DNA of 24,063 nt. It comes from Nocardioidaceae bacterium. GTDB lineage: Bacteria > Actinomycetota > Actinomycetes > Propionibacteriales > Nocardioidaceae. Where the stretch lies: assembly GCA_013811715.1 (NCBI GenBank), contig JACCUS010000321.1, forward strand, positions 1 to 24,063, given 5' to 3'. Below, piece after piece: positions 15,083 through 23,557 of the stretch (position 1 is its first letter; the number at the start of each line of letters is the position of its first letter). The notes beneath the pieces were generated by a model. It saw only the letters and a program-made list of their open reading frames with translations, was not told where the DNA came from and did no database searches. Made by a program: the position numbers and the translations under genes.

Positions 15083-15937
15083 GTGAGCCGGCTTCGGCTC
15101 GTGGAGAGCCGGGCCCCGGTGCTGGTCCAGGACCTCGGCCGGCCAGGCTGGGCTCATCTGGGCGTGCCGCCGTCGGGCGCTCTCGATCCGGCTGCGCTGG
15201 CGTTGGCGAACCGACTCGTGGGCAACCGCGACGGCGTTGCCGGCCTCGAGCTGTTGCTCGGAGGATGCGTGTTCGCTGCGCAGGGGTCGATGCGGATCGC
15301 GGTTACCGGTGCAGTCGTACCCCTTCGCGTCGGCGGCCGGCCCGTCGGCTGGGGGGAGCCCATCTCGGTGCGGGACGGTGAGCCGATCGAGGTGGGGACG
15401 GCGCGAGACGGGCTGCGCAGCTGGTTGGCGGTGGCGGGCGGAGTCGACGTACCCGAGGTGCTCGGCAGCCGCTCGACCGACACCTTGACGGGGTTGGGGC
15501 CGGCGCCGCTGACCGGCGGCGACACGGTGCACGTGGGGGTGCCAGCCGACGTGCCGGCCGGTGGCGAGGCGATTCCGGAGCGTTACGACGTCGAGGCCTG
15601 GACCATGGGTGTGCGGCTCGGCCCACGCTCTGACTGGTTCGTGGAGGCGGCGCGTGGACTGCTGACGACCGGCGCGTACGTCGTCACGCCCGCCTCGAGC
15701 CGGGTCGCGCTCAGGTTGGAGGGGCCACGGTTGGAGCGTCGTCGCACGGAGGAGCTGCCGAGCGAGGGTCTGGTGACCGGCGCCGTGCAGGTGCCGGCCG
15801 GTGGCGACCCGCTCGTGTTCCTCGCCGACCACCCTGTCACCGGCGGGTACCCGGTGATCGCCGTCGTCGACAGGCGGGGGCTGGCGGCCTGTGCGCAGGC
15901 ACGGCCCGGCGACCGCGTCCGGTTCGCGCTCCGCTAG
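15083..15937 (+). CDS. pxpC: 5-oxoprolinase subunit C (KipA family, biotin-dependent carboxyltransferase-like)
   Basis: 284 residues. Family motifs are present in order: VLVQDLGRPGWAHLGVPPSG near the N-terminus, ALANRLVGN, LELLLGG, LRSWLAVAGGVDVPEVLGSR in the middle, and TGGYPVIAVV with a closing RPGDRVRF. The length is near the family norm, and there is no frameshift. It forms the kinase-like complex with PxpB. The GTG at 15083 has a GGAAG about eight bases upstream and lies 19 bases after the pxpB stop, so the pair is one operon. Convergent with dinB. Confidence 0.93.
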   Translation: MSRLRLVESRAPVLVQDLGRPGWAHLGVPPSGALDPAALALANRLVGNRDGVAGLELLLGGCVFAAQGSMRIAVTGAVVPLRVGGRPVGWGEPISVRDGEPIEVGTARDGLRSWLAVAGGVDVPEVLGSRSTDTLTGLGPAPLTGGDTVHVGVPADVPAGGEAIPERYDVEAWTMGVRLGPRSDWFVEAARGLLTTGAYVVTPASSRVALRLEGPRLERRRTEELPSEGLVTGAVQVPAGGDPLVFLADHPVTGGYPVIAVVDRRGLAACAQARPGDRVRFALR

Positions 15938-15964
15938 GGCTCGCGATTGCGGGAACCTGCGCTC

Positions 15965-15990
15965 AGACGGCGGCTTGGAGCCGCAAGTCT
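15965..15990. terminator. Hairpin between convergent pxpC and dinB
   Basis: GCGGCT (15970-15975), loop tgg, AGCCGC (15979-15984), with AGAC (15965-15968) and GTCT (15987-15990) pairing outside a small internal loop. It lies midway between the pxpC stop and the dinB stop, consistent with a shared bidirectional terminator. There is no T-tract. Confidence 0.55.
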
Positions 15991-16009
15991 CCCTCATTCG
16001 CGGAAGGGG

Positions 16010-17395
16010 TCACGGCAGGTCGGGAGACCCGCTGGGGTTGCCCGCGTCTGGCTCCTCGCCGCGGGTGGTGGGCACCGGTCGGCGGCGCAGCGCGGAGTCG
16101 TCGGCCTTCAGCGTGCGGACCGGCCCGGGGCCGGTCTCGGCGGTCTCGAAGCGCACCGTCACCCGCCCGAGCCCGGAACCCCAGACCCAGCCGGGGCCGT
16201 GCTCGTCGTGCTCGACATCTAGGCCCGGCACCCAGCCGTGCCCGTGCCGCGGACGGGACTCGTCGAACGCCGGTCGCGCCGGGTCTCGCAGCTGAAGCGG
16301 GATGTCGGCGGCGTCCTCCTCGTCGACGAACAGGTCGTCTTGGACCCAGTCGGCGAGGCCGGAGACGCCGACGCCGAGCAGACGCACTCCGCCGGACGTG
16401 TCGAGCTCGGCCAGCAGGCCCCGCGCGAGCCGGCTGACGACAGCCGGACGATCCGTGGGCCCGGCGAGGGTCGCCGATCGGGTGTGGGTCGTGAAGTCGT
16501 GCAGCCGGACCTTGAGCGTCACAGTTCGACCGCTGACCTTGGCCTTGGCCAACCGCTCGCAGACCCCGCGCGCGTGCCGGTCCACGATGCCGGCGAGCAG
16601 CACCGGGTCGACGAGGTCGCGCTCGAACGTGTCCTCCACCGAGATCGACTTGGCCTCTCGCTGCGCCACCACGAGTCGGTCGTCTTCGGCGCGGGCCAGC
16701 GCGTGCAGGCTTGTGCCGTGCGCCTTTCCCAGCACGCGGACCAGCTCGTCACCGCTGATCTGCTCGAGCTCCTCGACGGTGTCGACCCCGATCCGGCGCA
16801 GCCGTTCGGCGGTCGCGGGGCCGACACCCGGGATGACGGTCACCTGCATCGGGCGCAACAGGTCGCGTTCGGCGCCGGGAGGGACGACGACGGTGCCGTC
16901 GGGCTTCTCCAGTTCGCTGGCGATCTTCGCGATCAGCTTGGACGTGCCGAACCCGACCGACGCGGTCACTCCACCGGTGGCGTCATGCACAGCCTGCTTG
17001 AGAGCGGTGGCGATATCCACAAGGCCCGGCGGTGAGAGGTCGGGCGCGGTAGGGGAGGCCGTCAGGTCGACGTACGCCTCGTCGAGGGAGAGCGGTTCCA
17101 CGACGGGGGAGAGCGCACGGAGCACGGTCATCACCTGGGCGCTCGTGGACTGGTAGGCGTCGAACCGGCCGGACAGGAACGCCGCATGCGGGCAACGCGT
17201 GCGTGCCTCGGCGGTCGACATGGCCGACCGGACGCCGAACCGGCGGGCCTCGTAGGAAGCGGTGGCCACCACACCGCGAGCCCCGACGCCGCCCACGACG
17301 ACGGGTTTGCCGCGCAGCGACGGCTTGTCGCGTTGCTCGACCGCGGCGAAGAACGCGTCAAGGTCGAGATGGAGGATCGACGCCTGGCTTCGCAC
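16010..17395 (-). CDS. dinB: DNA polymerase IV (Y-family translesion polymerase)
   Basis: 461 residues. ILHLDLDAFFAAVEQRDKPS supplies the first metal-binding Asp pair, ATASYEARRFGVRSAM the nucleotide-contacting segment, and LSLDEAYVDLT the catalytic Asp-Glu. TASVGFGTSKLIAKIAS is the thumb-adjacent signature, followed by an HhH motif (VTVIPGVGPATAERLRRIGV) and the little-finger domain. After about residue 360 there is an extension with WVPGLDVEHDEHGPGWVWGS and VTVRFETAETGPGPVRT, a segment I associate with actinobacterial DinB. There is no obvious C-terminal beta-clamp motif beyond VQDDLFVD (about 340-350), which resembles one. The GTG at 17395 has CATGAT as a -10 six bases upstream, so it is probably leaderless. 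No SOS (LexA) box is seen. Confidence 0.95.
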   Translation of the reverse strand: MRSQASILHLDLDAFFAAVEQRDKPSLRGKPVVVGGVGARGVVATASYEARRFGVRSAMSTAEARTRCPHAAFLSGRFDAYQSTSAQVMTVLRALSPVVEPLSLDEAYVDLTASPTAPDLSPPGLVDIATALKQAVHDATGGVTASVGFGTSKLIAKIASELEKPDGTVVVPPGAERDLLRPMQVTVIPGVGPATAERLRRIGVDTVEELEQISGDELVRVLGKAHGTSLHALARAEDDRLVVAQREAKSISVEDTFERDLVDPVLLAGIVDRHARGVCERLAKAKVSGRTVTLKVRLHDFTTHTRSATLAGPTDRPAVVSRLARGLLAELDTSGGVRLLGVGVSGLADWVQDDLFVDEEDAADIPLQLRDPARPAFDESRPRHGHGWVPGLDVEHDEHGPGWVWGSGLGRVTVRFETAETGPGPVRTLKADDSALRRRPVPTTRGEEPDAGNPSGSPDLP

Positions 17396-17401
17396 CGCCC
17401 C

Positions 17402-17407
17402 ATCATG
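17402..17407 (-). promoter_or_regulatory. -10-like element CATGAT of dinB
   Basis: On the minus strand CATGAT lies six bases before the GTG at 17395; the same hexamer and spacing occur at the glxA-type regulator. No -35 box and no LexA-type palindrome were found in the 109-base divergent gap. Confidence 0.4.
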
Positions 17408-17504
17408 GCGGACGATCTTTCACAGCAGCGCCGCCCGGACGCCGTTGTCCACAAGCGGAGAAATCAGGCTCGCGGCACTCAACCCACCGGAGAAGGGTGG
17501 CGAC

Positions 17505-18554
17505 ATGTCGAAGAAGAGCCGCACCCTCAAGAAGGCACGTGCCCAGCTGCGCGGAGACGCCCGGCCGGTGACCAAGGTCAAGGACGCCGGCGACGCGATC
17601 GCCATGATTCCCTACCTGCTGGGGTTCACTCCGGCGGACAGCATCGTCGTGCAGGCACTCGTCGGACCGCGGAACAGGTTTGGTCCGTGCTTCCGGTTGG
17701 ACCTCGCCGCTGCTGGAGACGCGCAGACGCAGGCCGAGTACGTGACCCGGCTGGTCGATCATCACCGGTTCGGGCCGGTGATGATCCTGGCGTTCAGTGA
17801 TCAGCCGGAGCGGGCAGACCCCGTGGTACGCGCGGTGCTGGCCGGCCTGGGTCAGATCGGGGTCTCGATCATCGACGCGGTGCGCGCCGATGGCGACCGC
17901 TGGTGGTCCTACGTGTGCGCCGACCCCTCGTGCTGCAGCCCCCACGGGACGTCCTACGACGTGGAGACCTCCCGAGTGGCCGCCGAGGCCGTGCTGTCCG
18001 GCCTGCAGCGGGCCCCGGATCGCGAGTCGCTGCGAGCCCAGTTCGACCCCGACCCCGCACGGCGGGCCGAGGTCGGTGCGGCGGTGGATCGGCTGACCGG
18101 CTCGGCCTCGTACGCCGCCACCTGTGTAGTGGCGGCGAGACATATCGACTCGATGATCGCCGATTCGCTGGACCGGCCGGAGATGCTGACCGCGGAGGAG
18201 GCGGCACGACTGGCCTTGGCAGTGCAAGATCTGACGGCGCGAGACCGGGCCTGGATGCTGATGACCCGGGCGAACGCAGATCGCCATTTCGCGTTGTGGC
18301 GGTTCCTGATGCGGTCGGTGCCTGACGCCGTGATGCCGCCGGTGGGTTCCCTCGCCGCGTTCGCGGCGTGGCTGTCCGGACACGGCGTGCTGGCATCCCA
18401 TGCTGTCGAGCGCGTCCAACAGGTGCGCCCCGAGTACCCCATGGCGAGGCTCATCGCCGACGCCCTGGAAGGCGCCGTGTCCCCGTTGACGTGGGACACC
18501 CATCTCCGTCCACAGCTCCAGGGGGCTCCTGACCTCGGTCCGCTGGCCGGCTGA
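17505..18554 (+). CDS. DUF4192-family protein
   Basis: 349 residues. AGDAIAMIPYLLGFTPADSIVV is the conserved opening of the actinobacterial DUF4192 family, and DRWWSYVCADPSCCSPHGT is its Cys-rich segment. The second half is helical, with PVGSLAAFAAWLSGHG-type repeated helices. The family has no established function. The first 20 residues are Lys/Arg-rich. The ATG at 17505 has a GGAGAAGG upstream, but an AAGGGT at 17493-17498, six bases before the start, could equally be a -10 of a leaderless transcript. It is divergent from dinB. Confidence 0.85.
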   Translation: MSKKSRTLKKARAQLRGDARPVTKVKDAGDAIAMIPYLLGFTPADSIVVQALVGPRNRFGPCFRLDLAAAGDAQTQAEYVTRLVDHHRFGPVMILAFSDQPERADPVVRAVLAGLGQIGVSIIDAVRADGDRWWSYVCADPSCCSPHGTSYDVETSRVAAEAVLSGLQRAPDRESLRAQFDPDPARRAEVGAAVDRLTGSASYAATCVVAARHIDSMIADSLDRPEMLTAEEAARLALAVQDLTARDRAWMLMTRANADRHFALWRFLMRSVPDAVMPPVGSLAAFAAWLSGHGVLASHAVERVQQVRPEYPMARLIADALEGAVSPLTWDTHLRPQLQGAPDLGPLAG

Positions 18555-18712
18555 CCCGAAGCCCACCGCCGAGCGTTGGCTGCCGAGACTGTGATTCTCC
18601 CCCGGCTCGGGCCGCCGAGGTGACAACGACGGCGGAACCACGGCAGTCTTGATGCCTACAGGAGGCGTGGCTCGGCTGAGCGCCCTTGGCAGGATCTCGA
18701 GGAGGACAGCAC

Positions 18713-20191
18713 ATGGGGCAAGAGGTTGAGCGCCGGGAGTTCACGCGCGAAGACCGCACCCGTTACCGCGAGAAGGTGCGCCGGTGCCTCGACGTGTTCG
18801 CCCGCATGCTGCGCGAGTCGCGTTTCGACGTCCGGCGCCCGCTGACCGGGATCGAGGTCGAGCTCAACCTCATCGACGACGCCTGCGACCCGGCCATGAA
18901 GAACGCCGAGGTCTTGGAGCTGATCGCCGACCCCGACTTCGTCACCGAGCTAGGCCTGTTCAACCTGGAGGTCAACGTCCCCCCGCGTCGGCTCTCCGGC
19001 GGTGGCGTGGCCGAGTTCGAGCAACACCTCCGCGACAGCCTCAACGCCGCGGAAACCAAGGCCAAACAGGTGGGTGCGCACCTGATCACTGTCGGCATCC
19101 TGCCCACCCTCCAGAGCAGCCACATGCACACCGACGTGCTGTCGGAGAACCCTCGCTACCGGCTCCTCAACGACCAGATCTTCGCCGCTCGAGGCGAAGA
19201 TCTCGAGATCTCGATCCAGGGCGCCGAACGGCTTCGAACCACCTCCGACAGCATCATCCCCGAAGCAGCCTGCACCTCCATGCAGCTGCACGTGCAGGTC
19301 GGTCCCGACCAGTTCCCGGCGTACTGGAACGCCTCTCAGGCCATCGCCGGCATCCAGCTCGCCGTGGGCGCCAACTCACCCTTCCTGTTCGGGAAGGAGC
19401 TGTGGGCCGAGACCCGGATCGCCCTCTTCGAGCAGGCGACCGACACGCGCAGCGAGGAGTTGAAGGCGCAGGGGGTCAGGCCCCGGGTCTGGTTCGGTGA
19501 GCGCTGGATCACCTCGATCTTCGACCTCTTCGAAGAGAACGTCCGCTACTTCCCGGCCCTGCTGCCGATCACCGACGACGAGGACCCGGTCGCGGTGCTC
19601 GACGGCGGAGACACACCCGGTCTCGGGGAGCTCCGGTTGCACAACGGCACCATCTACCGGTGGAACCGGCCCGTGTACGACGTCGTGCGGGGCGTGCCAC
19701 ACCTGCGGGTAGAGAACCGAGTGCTGCCGTCCGGGCCGACCGTGGTCGACATGATGGCCAACGCCGCGTTCTACTTCGGTCTGGTGCGCGCGCTAGCCGA
19801 GGACGAACGGCCGCTGTGGTCGCAGATGTCGTTCAGCGCAGCGGAGGAGAACTTCCACGCCGGCGCCCGATCCGGCGTGGACGCCCAGGTCTACTGGCCG
19901 GGAATCGGCACCGTTTCGGCGACCGAGCTAGTGCTGCGTCGGCTGCTGCCCCGTGCAAACGAGGGCCTGGACAGCTGGGGAATACAGGCCGATGAACGGG
20001 ACCGACTGCTGGGCATCGTGGAGCAGCGCTGCCTGACCGGCCGCAACGGGGGCACCTGGCAGACCCGGACCTTCCACCGACTCTTCGACTCCGGCGCCAT
20101 GGACCGGCTCGACGCGCTGCGGGAGGTCGTGCGGCGCTACTCGTCGTACATGCACGAGAACCTGCCGGTACACGAGTGGCCGATCGATTGA
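18713..20191 (+). CDS. Glutamate-cysteine ligase family (GCS2-like) protein
   Basis: 492 residues. GIEVELNLID is the Glu-binding strand of the glutamine-synthetase/GCS superfamily, and GLFNLEVNVPPRR, SSHMHTDVLSENPRY, CTSMQLHVQVGP and GANSPFLFGKELWAETRIALF follow in family order. The protein is longer than EgtA (about 430 residues) or YbdK-type enzymes (about 370), so it belongs to a distinct subgroup. The family joins Glu (or a similar acid) to an amine by an ATP-dependent amide bond. Since actinobacteria use mycothiol rather than glutathione, the product is uncertain. The ATG at 18713 has a GGAGGA just upstream. Confidence 0.8.
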   Translation: MGQEVERREFTREDRTRYREKVRRCLDVFARMLRESRFDVRRPLTGIEVELNLIDDACDPAMKNAEVLELIADPDFVTELGLFNLEVNVPPRRLSGGGVAEFEQHLRDSLNAAETKAKQVGAHLITVGILPTLQSSHMHTDVLSENPRYRLLNDQIFAARGEDLEISIQGAERLRTTSDSIIPEAACTSMQLHVQVGPDQFPAYWNASQAIAGIQLAVGANSPFLFGKELWAETRIALFEQATDTRSEELKAQGVRPRVWFGERWITSIFDLFEENVRYFPALLPITDDEDPVAVLDGGDTPGLGELRLHNGTIYRWNRPVYDVVRGVPHLRVENRVLPSGPTVVDMMANAAFYFGLVRALAEDERPLWSQMSFSAAEENFHAGARSGVDAQVYWPGIGTVSATELVLRRLLPRANEGLDSWGIQADERDRLLGIVEQRCLTGRNGGTWQTRTFHRLFDSGAMDRLDALREVVRRYSSYMHENLPVHEWPID

Positions 20192-20244
20192 CACCTCCGG
20201 TAGCGTTCGGCAACACCAAACGAGTGTCGAGAGAGGACCGGCTC

Positions 20245-20649
20245 ATGGGCGTCATCGTCGTCGGATATGTATCGAAACCCGAAGGCCAGGCAGCCCTGCG
20301 CCTGGCCGCCGAGGAGGCGAACCTGCGAGACGCGAGCCTGGTCGTGGTCAACTCACACCGCGGCGGTCGAGAGTTCGACCGTGACGACGCCGTCCAGTCG
20401 GAGTCACAGCTGGACGAGGTGCGATCACAGCTGGAGCAGGCAGGTGTCGAGCATGAGGTACGGCAGCTCGTCCGCGGCATGGACCCGGCCGAGGACCTCA
20501 TCAACGTGGCGGCGGAGGTGGCCGCCGAGCTCATCATCATCGGGTTGCGGCGCAGGACACCCGTGGGGAAGCTGATCTTGGGCAGCAACGCCCAGCGGGT
20601 GCTGCTCGACGCGCCCTGCCCGGTGCTCGCGGTCAAGGCCGCCGAGTGA
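20245..20649 (+). CDS. Universal stress protein family protein
   Basis: 134 residues, a single USP domain. The N-terminal strand MGVIVVGYVSKPEGQAALRLA and the C-terminal ATP-binding pattern GLRRRTPVGKLILGSNAQRVLLDAP (G-x2-G-x(8-9)-G-S-like) are present, ending in CPVLAV. USP proteins are small ATP- or AMP-binding cytoplasmic proteins. The ATG at 20245 has a GAGAGGA upstream; a possible -10 (TAGCGT, 20201-20206) lies in the 53-base gap after the ligase-like gene. Its stop overlaps the start of the following HhH-GPD gene. Confidence 0.92.
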   Translation: MGVIVVGYVSKPEGQAALRLAAEEANLRDASLVVVNSHRGGREFDRDDAVQSESQLDEVRSQLEQAGVEHEVRQLVRGMDPAEDLINVAAEVAAELIIIGLRRRTPVGKLILGSNAQRVLLDAPCPVLAVKAAE

Positions 20650-21221
20650 CGCTGCACATCGCTCAGGACGAGGCGGCCGACGAGGTCCTCTCCACCAACG
20701 CCTTCGCGTTGTTGACAGGGATGCTGCTCGACCAGCAGTTCCCGATGGAGCGCGCCTTCGCCGGACCGGCCAAGATCTTGGATCGGTTCGGAACCCTCGA
20801 CCCGCAGACCATAGCGGCGGCCGCGCCGGAGGAGTTCGCCCAGATCTGCGCGACTCCCCCCGTCGTACACCGCTTCCCCGGCTCGATGGCCGGTCGGATC
20901 CAAAAGCTCGCCCGGCACCTCGCCGACGAGTACGACGGTGACACCGCGTCACTTTGGGAGGGTGCCGGCTCTGGCCGGGAGCTGCTGTCCCGGGTCAACG
21001 CGCTGCCCGGCTTCGGCAGGCAGAAGTCGCAGATCTTTGTGGCGCTGCTCGGCAAGCAGCTCGACGTCCGCCCCGACGGGTGGGAGGAGGCGGCCGGTGT
21101 CTATGCGGAGGACGGCTCGTTCAGGTCGGCCGCGGACGTCCGTGACCCCACCTCGCTTCAGAAGGTCCGCAGCTTCAAGAAGGAGCAGAAGGCCAAGTCC
21201 AGGCCCGATCCCGGGCCCTGA
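20646..21221 (+). CDS. HhH-GPD family base-excision DNA repair protein
   Basis: 191 residues. The helix-hairpin-helix motif is LPGFGRQKSQIF (about 119-130), and the catalytic-Asp region follows at LDVRPDGWEE. There is no C-terminal Cys cluster, so unlike EndoIII/MutY it has no iron-sulphur cluster. The compact size fits a short actinobacterial subgroup sometimes labelled HhH-GPD-type repair protein; the damaged base it removes is unknown. The GTG at 20646 overlaps the universal stress gene's TGA (GTGA), so the two are translationally coupled. Confidence 0.85.
   Translation: MTLHIAQDEAADEVLSTNAFALLTGMLLDQQFPMERAFAGPAKILDRFGTLDPQTIAAAAPEEFAQICATPPVVHRFPGSMAGRIQKLARHLADEYDGDTASLWEGAGSGRELLSRVNALPGFGRQKSQIFVALLGKQLDVRPDGWEEAAGVYAEDGSFRSAADVRDPTSLQKVRSFKKEQKAKSRPDPGP
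21202..21217 (+). terminator. Hairpin at the end of the HhH-GPD gene
   Basis: GGCCCG-atcc-CGGGCC, a 6-bp stem ending two bases before the stop codon. It may terminate the transcript before the sigA promoter region. No T-tract. Confidence 0.35.
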
Positions 21222-21300
21222 CGAGTGATCCGGGGAAGGCTGACTCAACGGCTACGCTTCCGGTTCGACAGAATCTGGGCGGCGTCTTGAGTCATGGGAT

Positions 21301-21328
21301 TTGAGCAGGTACTGAAACGTGTCACAAT
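21301..21328 (+). promoter_or_regulatory. Candidate sigA promoter
   Basis: TTGAGC (21301-21306) and CACAAT (21323-21328) are 16 bases apart, about 70 bases before the start codon. A perfect TTGACA nearer the gene (21345) has no suitable -10. Confidence 0.4.
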
Positions 21329-21396
21329 GGAAACGCGCGACGACTTGACATGACCGGGCTTCGCCGCGCCCCCGAATCGTCTAGGAGAGGTCGTTC

Positions 21397-23040
21397 GTGT
21401 CGCCGACCGCGTCCCGCACATTGCCAGCGTCCGTGCTTTCGCATCCGTCGGTGACGCGGTTGATCGCCCGAGGCCTCCGTGACGGGCAGGTGTCGCCCGA
21501 TGACATCCGCAGCACGTTCGAGGCCGCCGGGGTGTCAGCGGCCCATCGCAAGCGACTCTTGAAACACCTCGCACAACAGGGAGTAACCGTGGCAGTCACC
21601 GCCGCCGAGTCCGGGGGACGCAAACGGGTCTCAGCAGCCGCCTCCAGACGTTCGACGGTGTCGGCGGCCACCAAGAAGGCTCCGGCTAGGAAGTCGCCGG
21701 CCAAGCAGTCGGTGGCCGAGACCAAGGCTGCAAGACCCACGAAGTCCGCGTCGTCTACGGCTAGCCAGAATGGCTCCAAGGGCGCCAAGAAGGCGGACAC
21801 CAAGGCTGCCAAGCCAGCGGCGAGGCCGGTTGCCGCCAAGAAGGCCGCAGCCAAGCCGGCGACCAGGACTCCGGCGAAGAAGTCCGCCGGCAAGAAGCGC
21901 GCTGCTGCCAAGTCCACGAGCACGTCCACGGCTGCCGATTCCGGCGTCGCGACCGCTGTGGCCGTCGAAGCAGACGAGACGACCAAGAAGCCGTTGGATG
22001 ACATCGACGACACCGTCTTCGAGAAGGACCTCGCCACCGACCCGACGCTGAAGGAGGACGAGAAGGAAGGATTCGTCCTCTCCGAGGCCGACGAGGCCGA
22101 CGAGCCCGAGCAGACAGTCACCGTCGCGGGAGCGACAGCCGACCCCGTCAAGGACTATCTCAAGCAGATCGGCAAGGTTCCGTTGCTGAACGCAGAGATG
22201 GAGGTGGAGCTCGCCAAGCGCATCGAGGCCGGACTCTTCTCCGAGGAGAAGCTCGGGCGTGAGCACAAGGTGTCGGCGAAACTGCTCGACGAGCTGGAGT
22301 GGATCTCCGAAGACGGCCATCGGGCCAAGAACCACCTGCTCGAAGCCAACCTGCGGCTCGTTGTCTCCCTCGCCAAGCGCTACACCGGCCGAGGCATGTT
22401 GTTCCTCGACCTCATCCAGGAGGGCAACCTCGGCCTGATCCGGGCGGTCGAGAAGTTCGACTACACCAAGGGTTACAAGTTCTCGACGTACGCCACCTGG
22501 TGGATCCGGCAGGCGATCACCCGCGCGATGGCCGACCAGGCCCGCACCATCCGGATCCCGGTGCACATGGTCGAGGTCATCAACAAGCTCGCCCGCGTGC
22601 AGCGGCAGATGCTGCAGGACCTGGGCCGCGAGCCTTCGCCCGAGGAGTTGGCCAAAGAGCTTGACATGACTCCCGAGAAGGTCGTCGAGGTGCAAAAGTA
22701 CGGCCGCGAGCCGATCTCCCTGCACACCCCGCTCGGTGAGGACGGCGACTCCGAGTTCGGCGATCTGATCGAGGACTCCGAGGCGATCGTGCCGGCAGAC
22801 GCCGTGTCGTTCACGCTTTTGCAGGAGCAGCTGCACGCCGTCCTCGACACGCTCTCAGAGCGTGAGGCCGGCGTGGTGTCGATGCGCTTCGGTCTCACCG
22901 ACGGCCAGCCGAAGACGCTCGACGAGATCGGCAAGGTGTACGGCGTCACGCGCGAGCGTATCCGGCAGATCGAATCCAAGACCATGTCGAAGCTGCGGCA
23001 CCCGTCCCGCTCCCAGGTGCTGCGCGACTACCTCGACTGA
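21397..23040 (+). CDS. sigA: Primary RNA polymerase sigma factor (HrdB/SigA type)
   Basis: 547 residues. The first 60 residues hold region 1.1-like sequence, then a long Lys/Ala/Ser-rich linker (about 65-190, many AKKA, KPA and KSA units), an acidic stretch, and the conserved core: region 1.2 (DPVKDYLKQIGKVPLL), region 2 (LRLVVSLAKRYTGRGM, DLIQEGNLGLIRAVEKF, GYKFSTYATWWIRQAITR), region 3 and region 4 (SEREAGVVSMRFGL with the HTH YGVTRERIRQIESKT). Essential housekeeping sigma factor. The GTG at 21397 has an AGGAGAGG upstream. Compared with the group 2 factor at 9167, the linker is the main difference. Confidence 0.97.
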   Translation: MSPTASRTLPASVLSHPSVTRLIARGLRDGQVSPDDIRSTFEAAGVSAAHRKRLLKHLAQQGVTVAVTAAESGGRKRVSAAASRRSTVSAATKKAPARKSPAKQSVAETKAARPTKSASSTASQNGSKGAKKADTKAAKPAARPVAAKKAAAKPATRTPAKKSAGKKRAAAKSTSTSTAADSGVATAVAVEADETTKKPLDDIDDTVFEKDLATDPTLKEDEKEGFVLSEADEADEPEQTVTVAGATADPVKDYLKQIGKVPLLNAEMEVELAKRIEAGLFSEEKLGREHKVSAKLLDELEWISEDGHRAKNHLLEANLRLVVSLAKRYTGRGMLFLDLIQEGNLGLIRAVEKFDYTKGYKFSTYATWWIRQAITRAMADQARTIRIPVHMVEVINKLARVQRQMLQDLGREPSPEELAKELDMTPEKVVEVQKYGREPISLHTPLGEDGDSEFGDLIEDSEAIVPADAVSFTLLQEQLHAVLDTLSEREAGVVSMRFGLTDGQPKTLDEIGKVYGVTRERIRQIESKTMSKLRHPSRSQVLRDYLD

Positions 23041-23143
23041 GGCGGTTCCCGCACTAGGGACGTTTCGGCAGGTCAGAGGCGGTTATGAGTCTCTGTCACG
23101 CGACACGCTACACCGCATAGCGCTCCTAGTCCAGATATTCGGC

Positions 23144-23149
23144 TAGGGT
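23144..23149 (+). promoter_or_regulatory. -10 element TAGGGT of the wHTH/integrase unit (leaderless)
   Basis: TAGGGT lies six bases before the ATG at 23156, the same hexamer and spacing as at the oligopeptidase gene. No Shine-Dalgarno sequence is present and no clear -35 box was found. Confidence 0.5.
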
Positions 23150-23155
23150 GTGTCC

Positions 23156-23557
23156 ATGAGTCGTGGACCGGGACAGGTACAGCGGGCGGTCCTCGACGTG
23201 CTCGCCGAGCAGTGCAACTCCGATGGCTGGCTGACCGTGCCTGAGCTGGCCGGCCGCGTCGTCGGACCGGACTCGACTCGCGCCGAGCATGAGTCGGTGC
23301 GTCGTGCCGCCAAGCAGCTTGCCCGCGCCGGTCGTGTCGAGCTGGAGTACTTCGATGCTCCAGTCGACGTTCGGAGCGCGCGCGTGTCGTGGGGCGACTG
23401 GATTGTCTACCGTCGTCGCCACGATGGCTACCGGCGGGTGCTCGCGGTTCATTGGCCGCTAAGTGTTGAGGAGAGAGCAGCGCGTGCGAAGTTGCAACAG
23501 GACTGGCTCGACCGGCTGACCACGATCGACGCCCGGATCAGCGGGGAACCGACGTGA
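23156..23557 (+). CDS. Small probable DNA-binding (winged-helix-like) protein
   Basis: 133 residues. The N-terminal part (VQRAVLDVLAEQ, LTVPELAGRVVG, ESVRRAAKQLARAGRVEL) reads as a winged-helix fold: helix 1, the short second helix, the recognition helix and the beta wing. The rest is basic, with WVY/YRRRHDGYRRV. No transposase or toxin signature. It probably regulates or assists the recombinase that follows; the GTGA overlap makes the two co-translated. An in-frame GTG six bases upstream would abut the -10 box and is less likely. Family not identified. Confidence 0.7.
   Translation: MSRGPGQVQRAVLDVLAEQCNSDGWLTVPELAGRVVGPDSTRAEHESVRRAAKQLARAGRVELEYFDAPVDVRSARVSWGDWIVYRRRHDGYRRVLAVHWPLSVEERAARAKLQQDWLDRLTTIDARISGEPT

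Noticed and set aside
17396..17504. LexA-type SOS box between dinB and the DUF4192 gene
   Set aside because: No palindrome resembling the actinobacterial TCGAAC/GTTCGA site was found.
21345..21373. TTGACA just upstream of sigA as the promoter
   Set aside because: The bases 16-18 further on are GC-only; the TTGAGC/CACAAT pair fits better.
23041..23155. tRNA or attachment core between sigA and the recombinase unit
   Set aside because: No cloverleaf-like arrangement or repeat was seen; the short TCCC/GGGA pairing is too weak to call a terminator.
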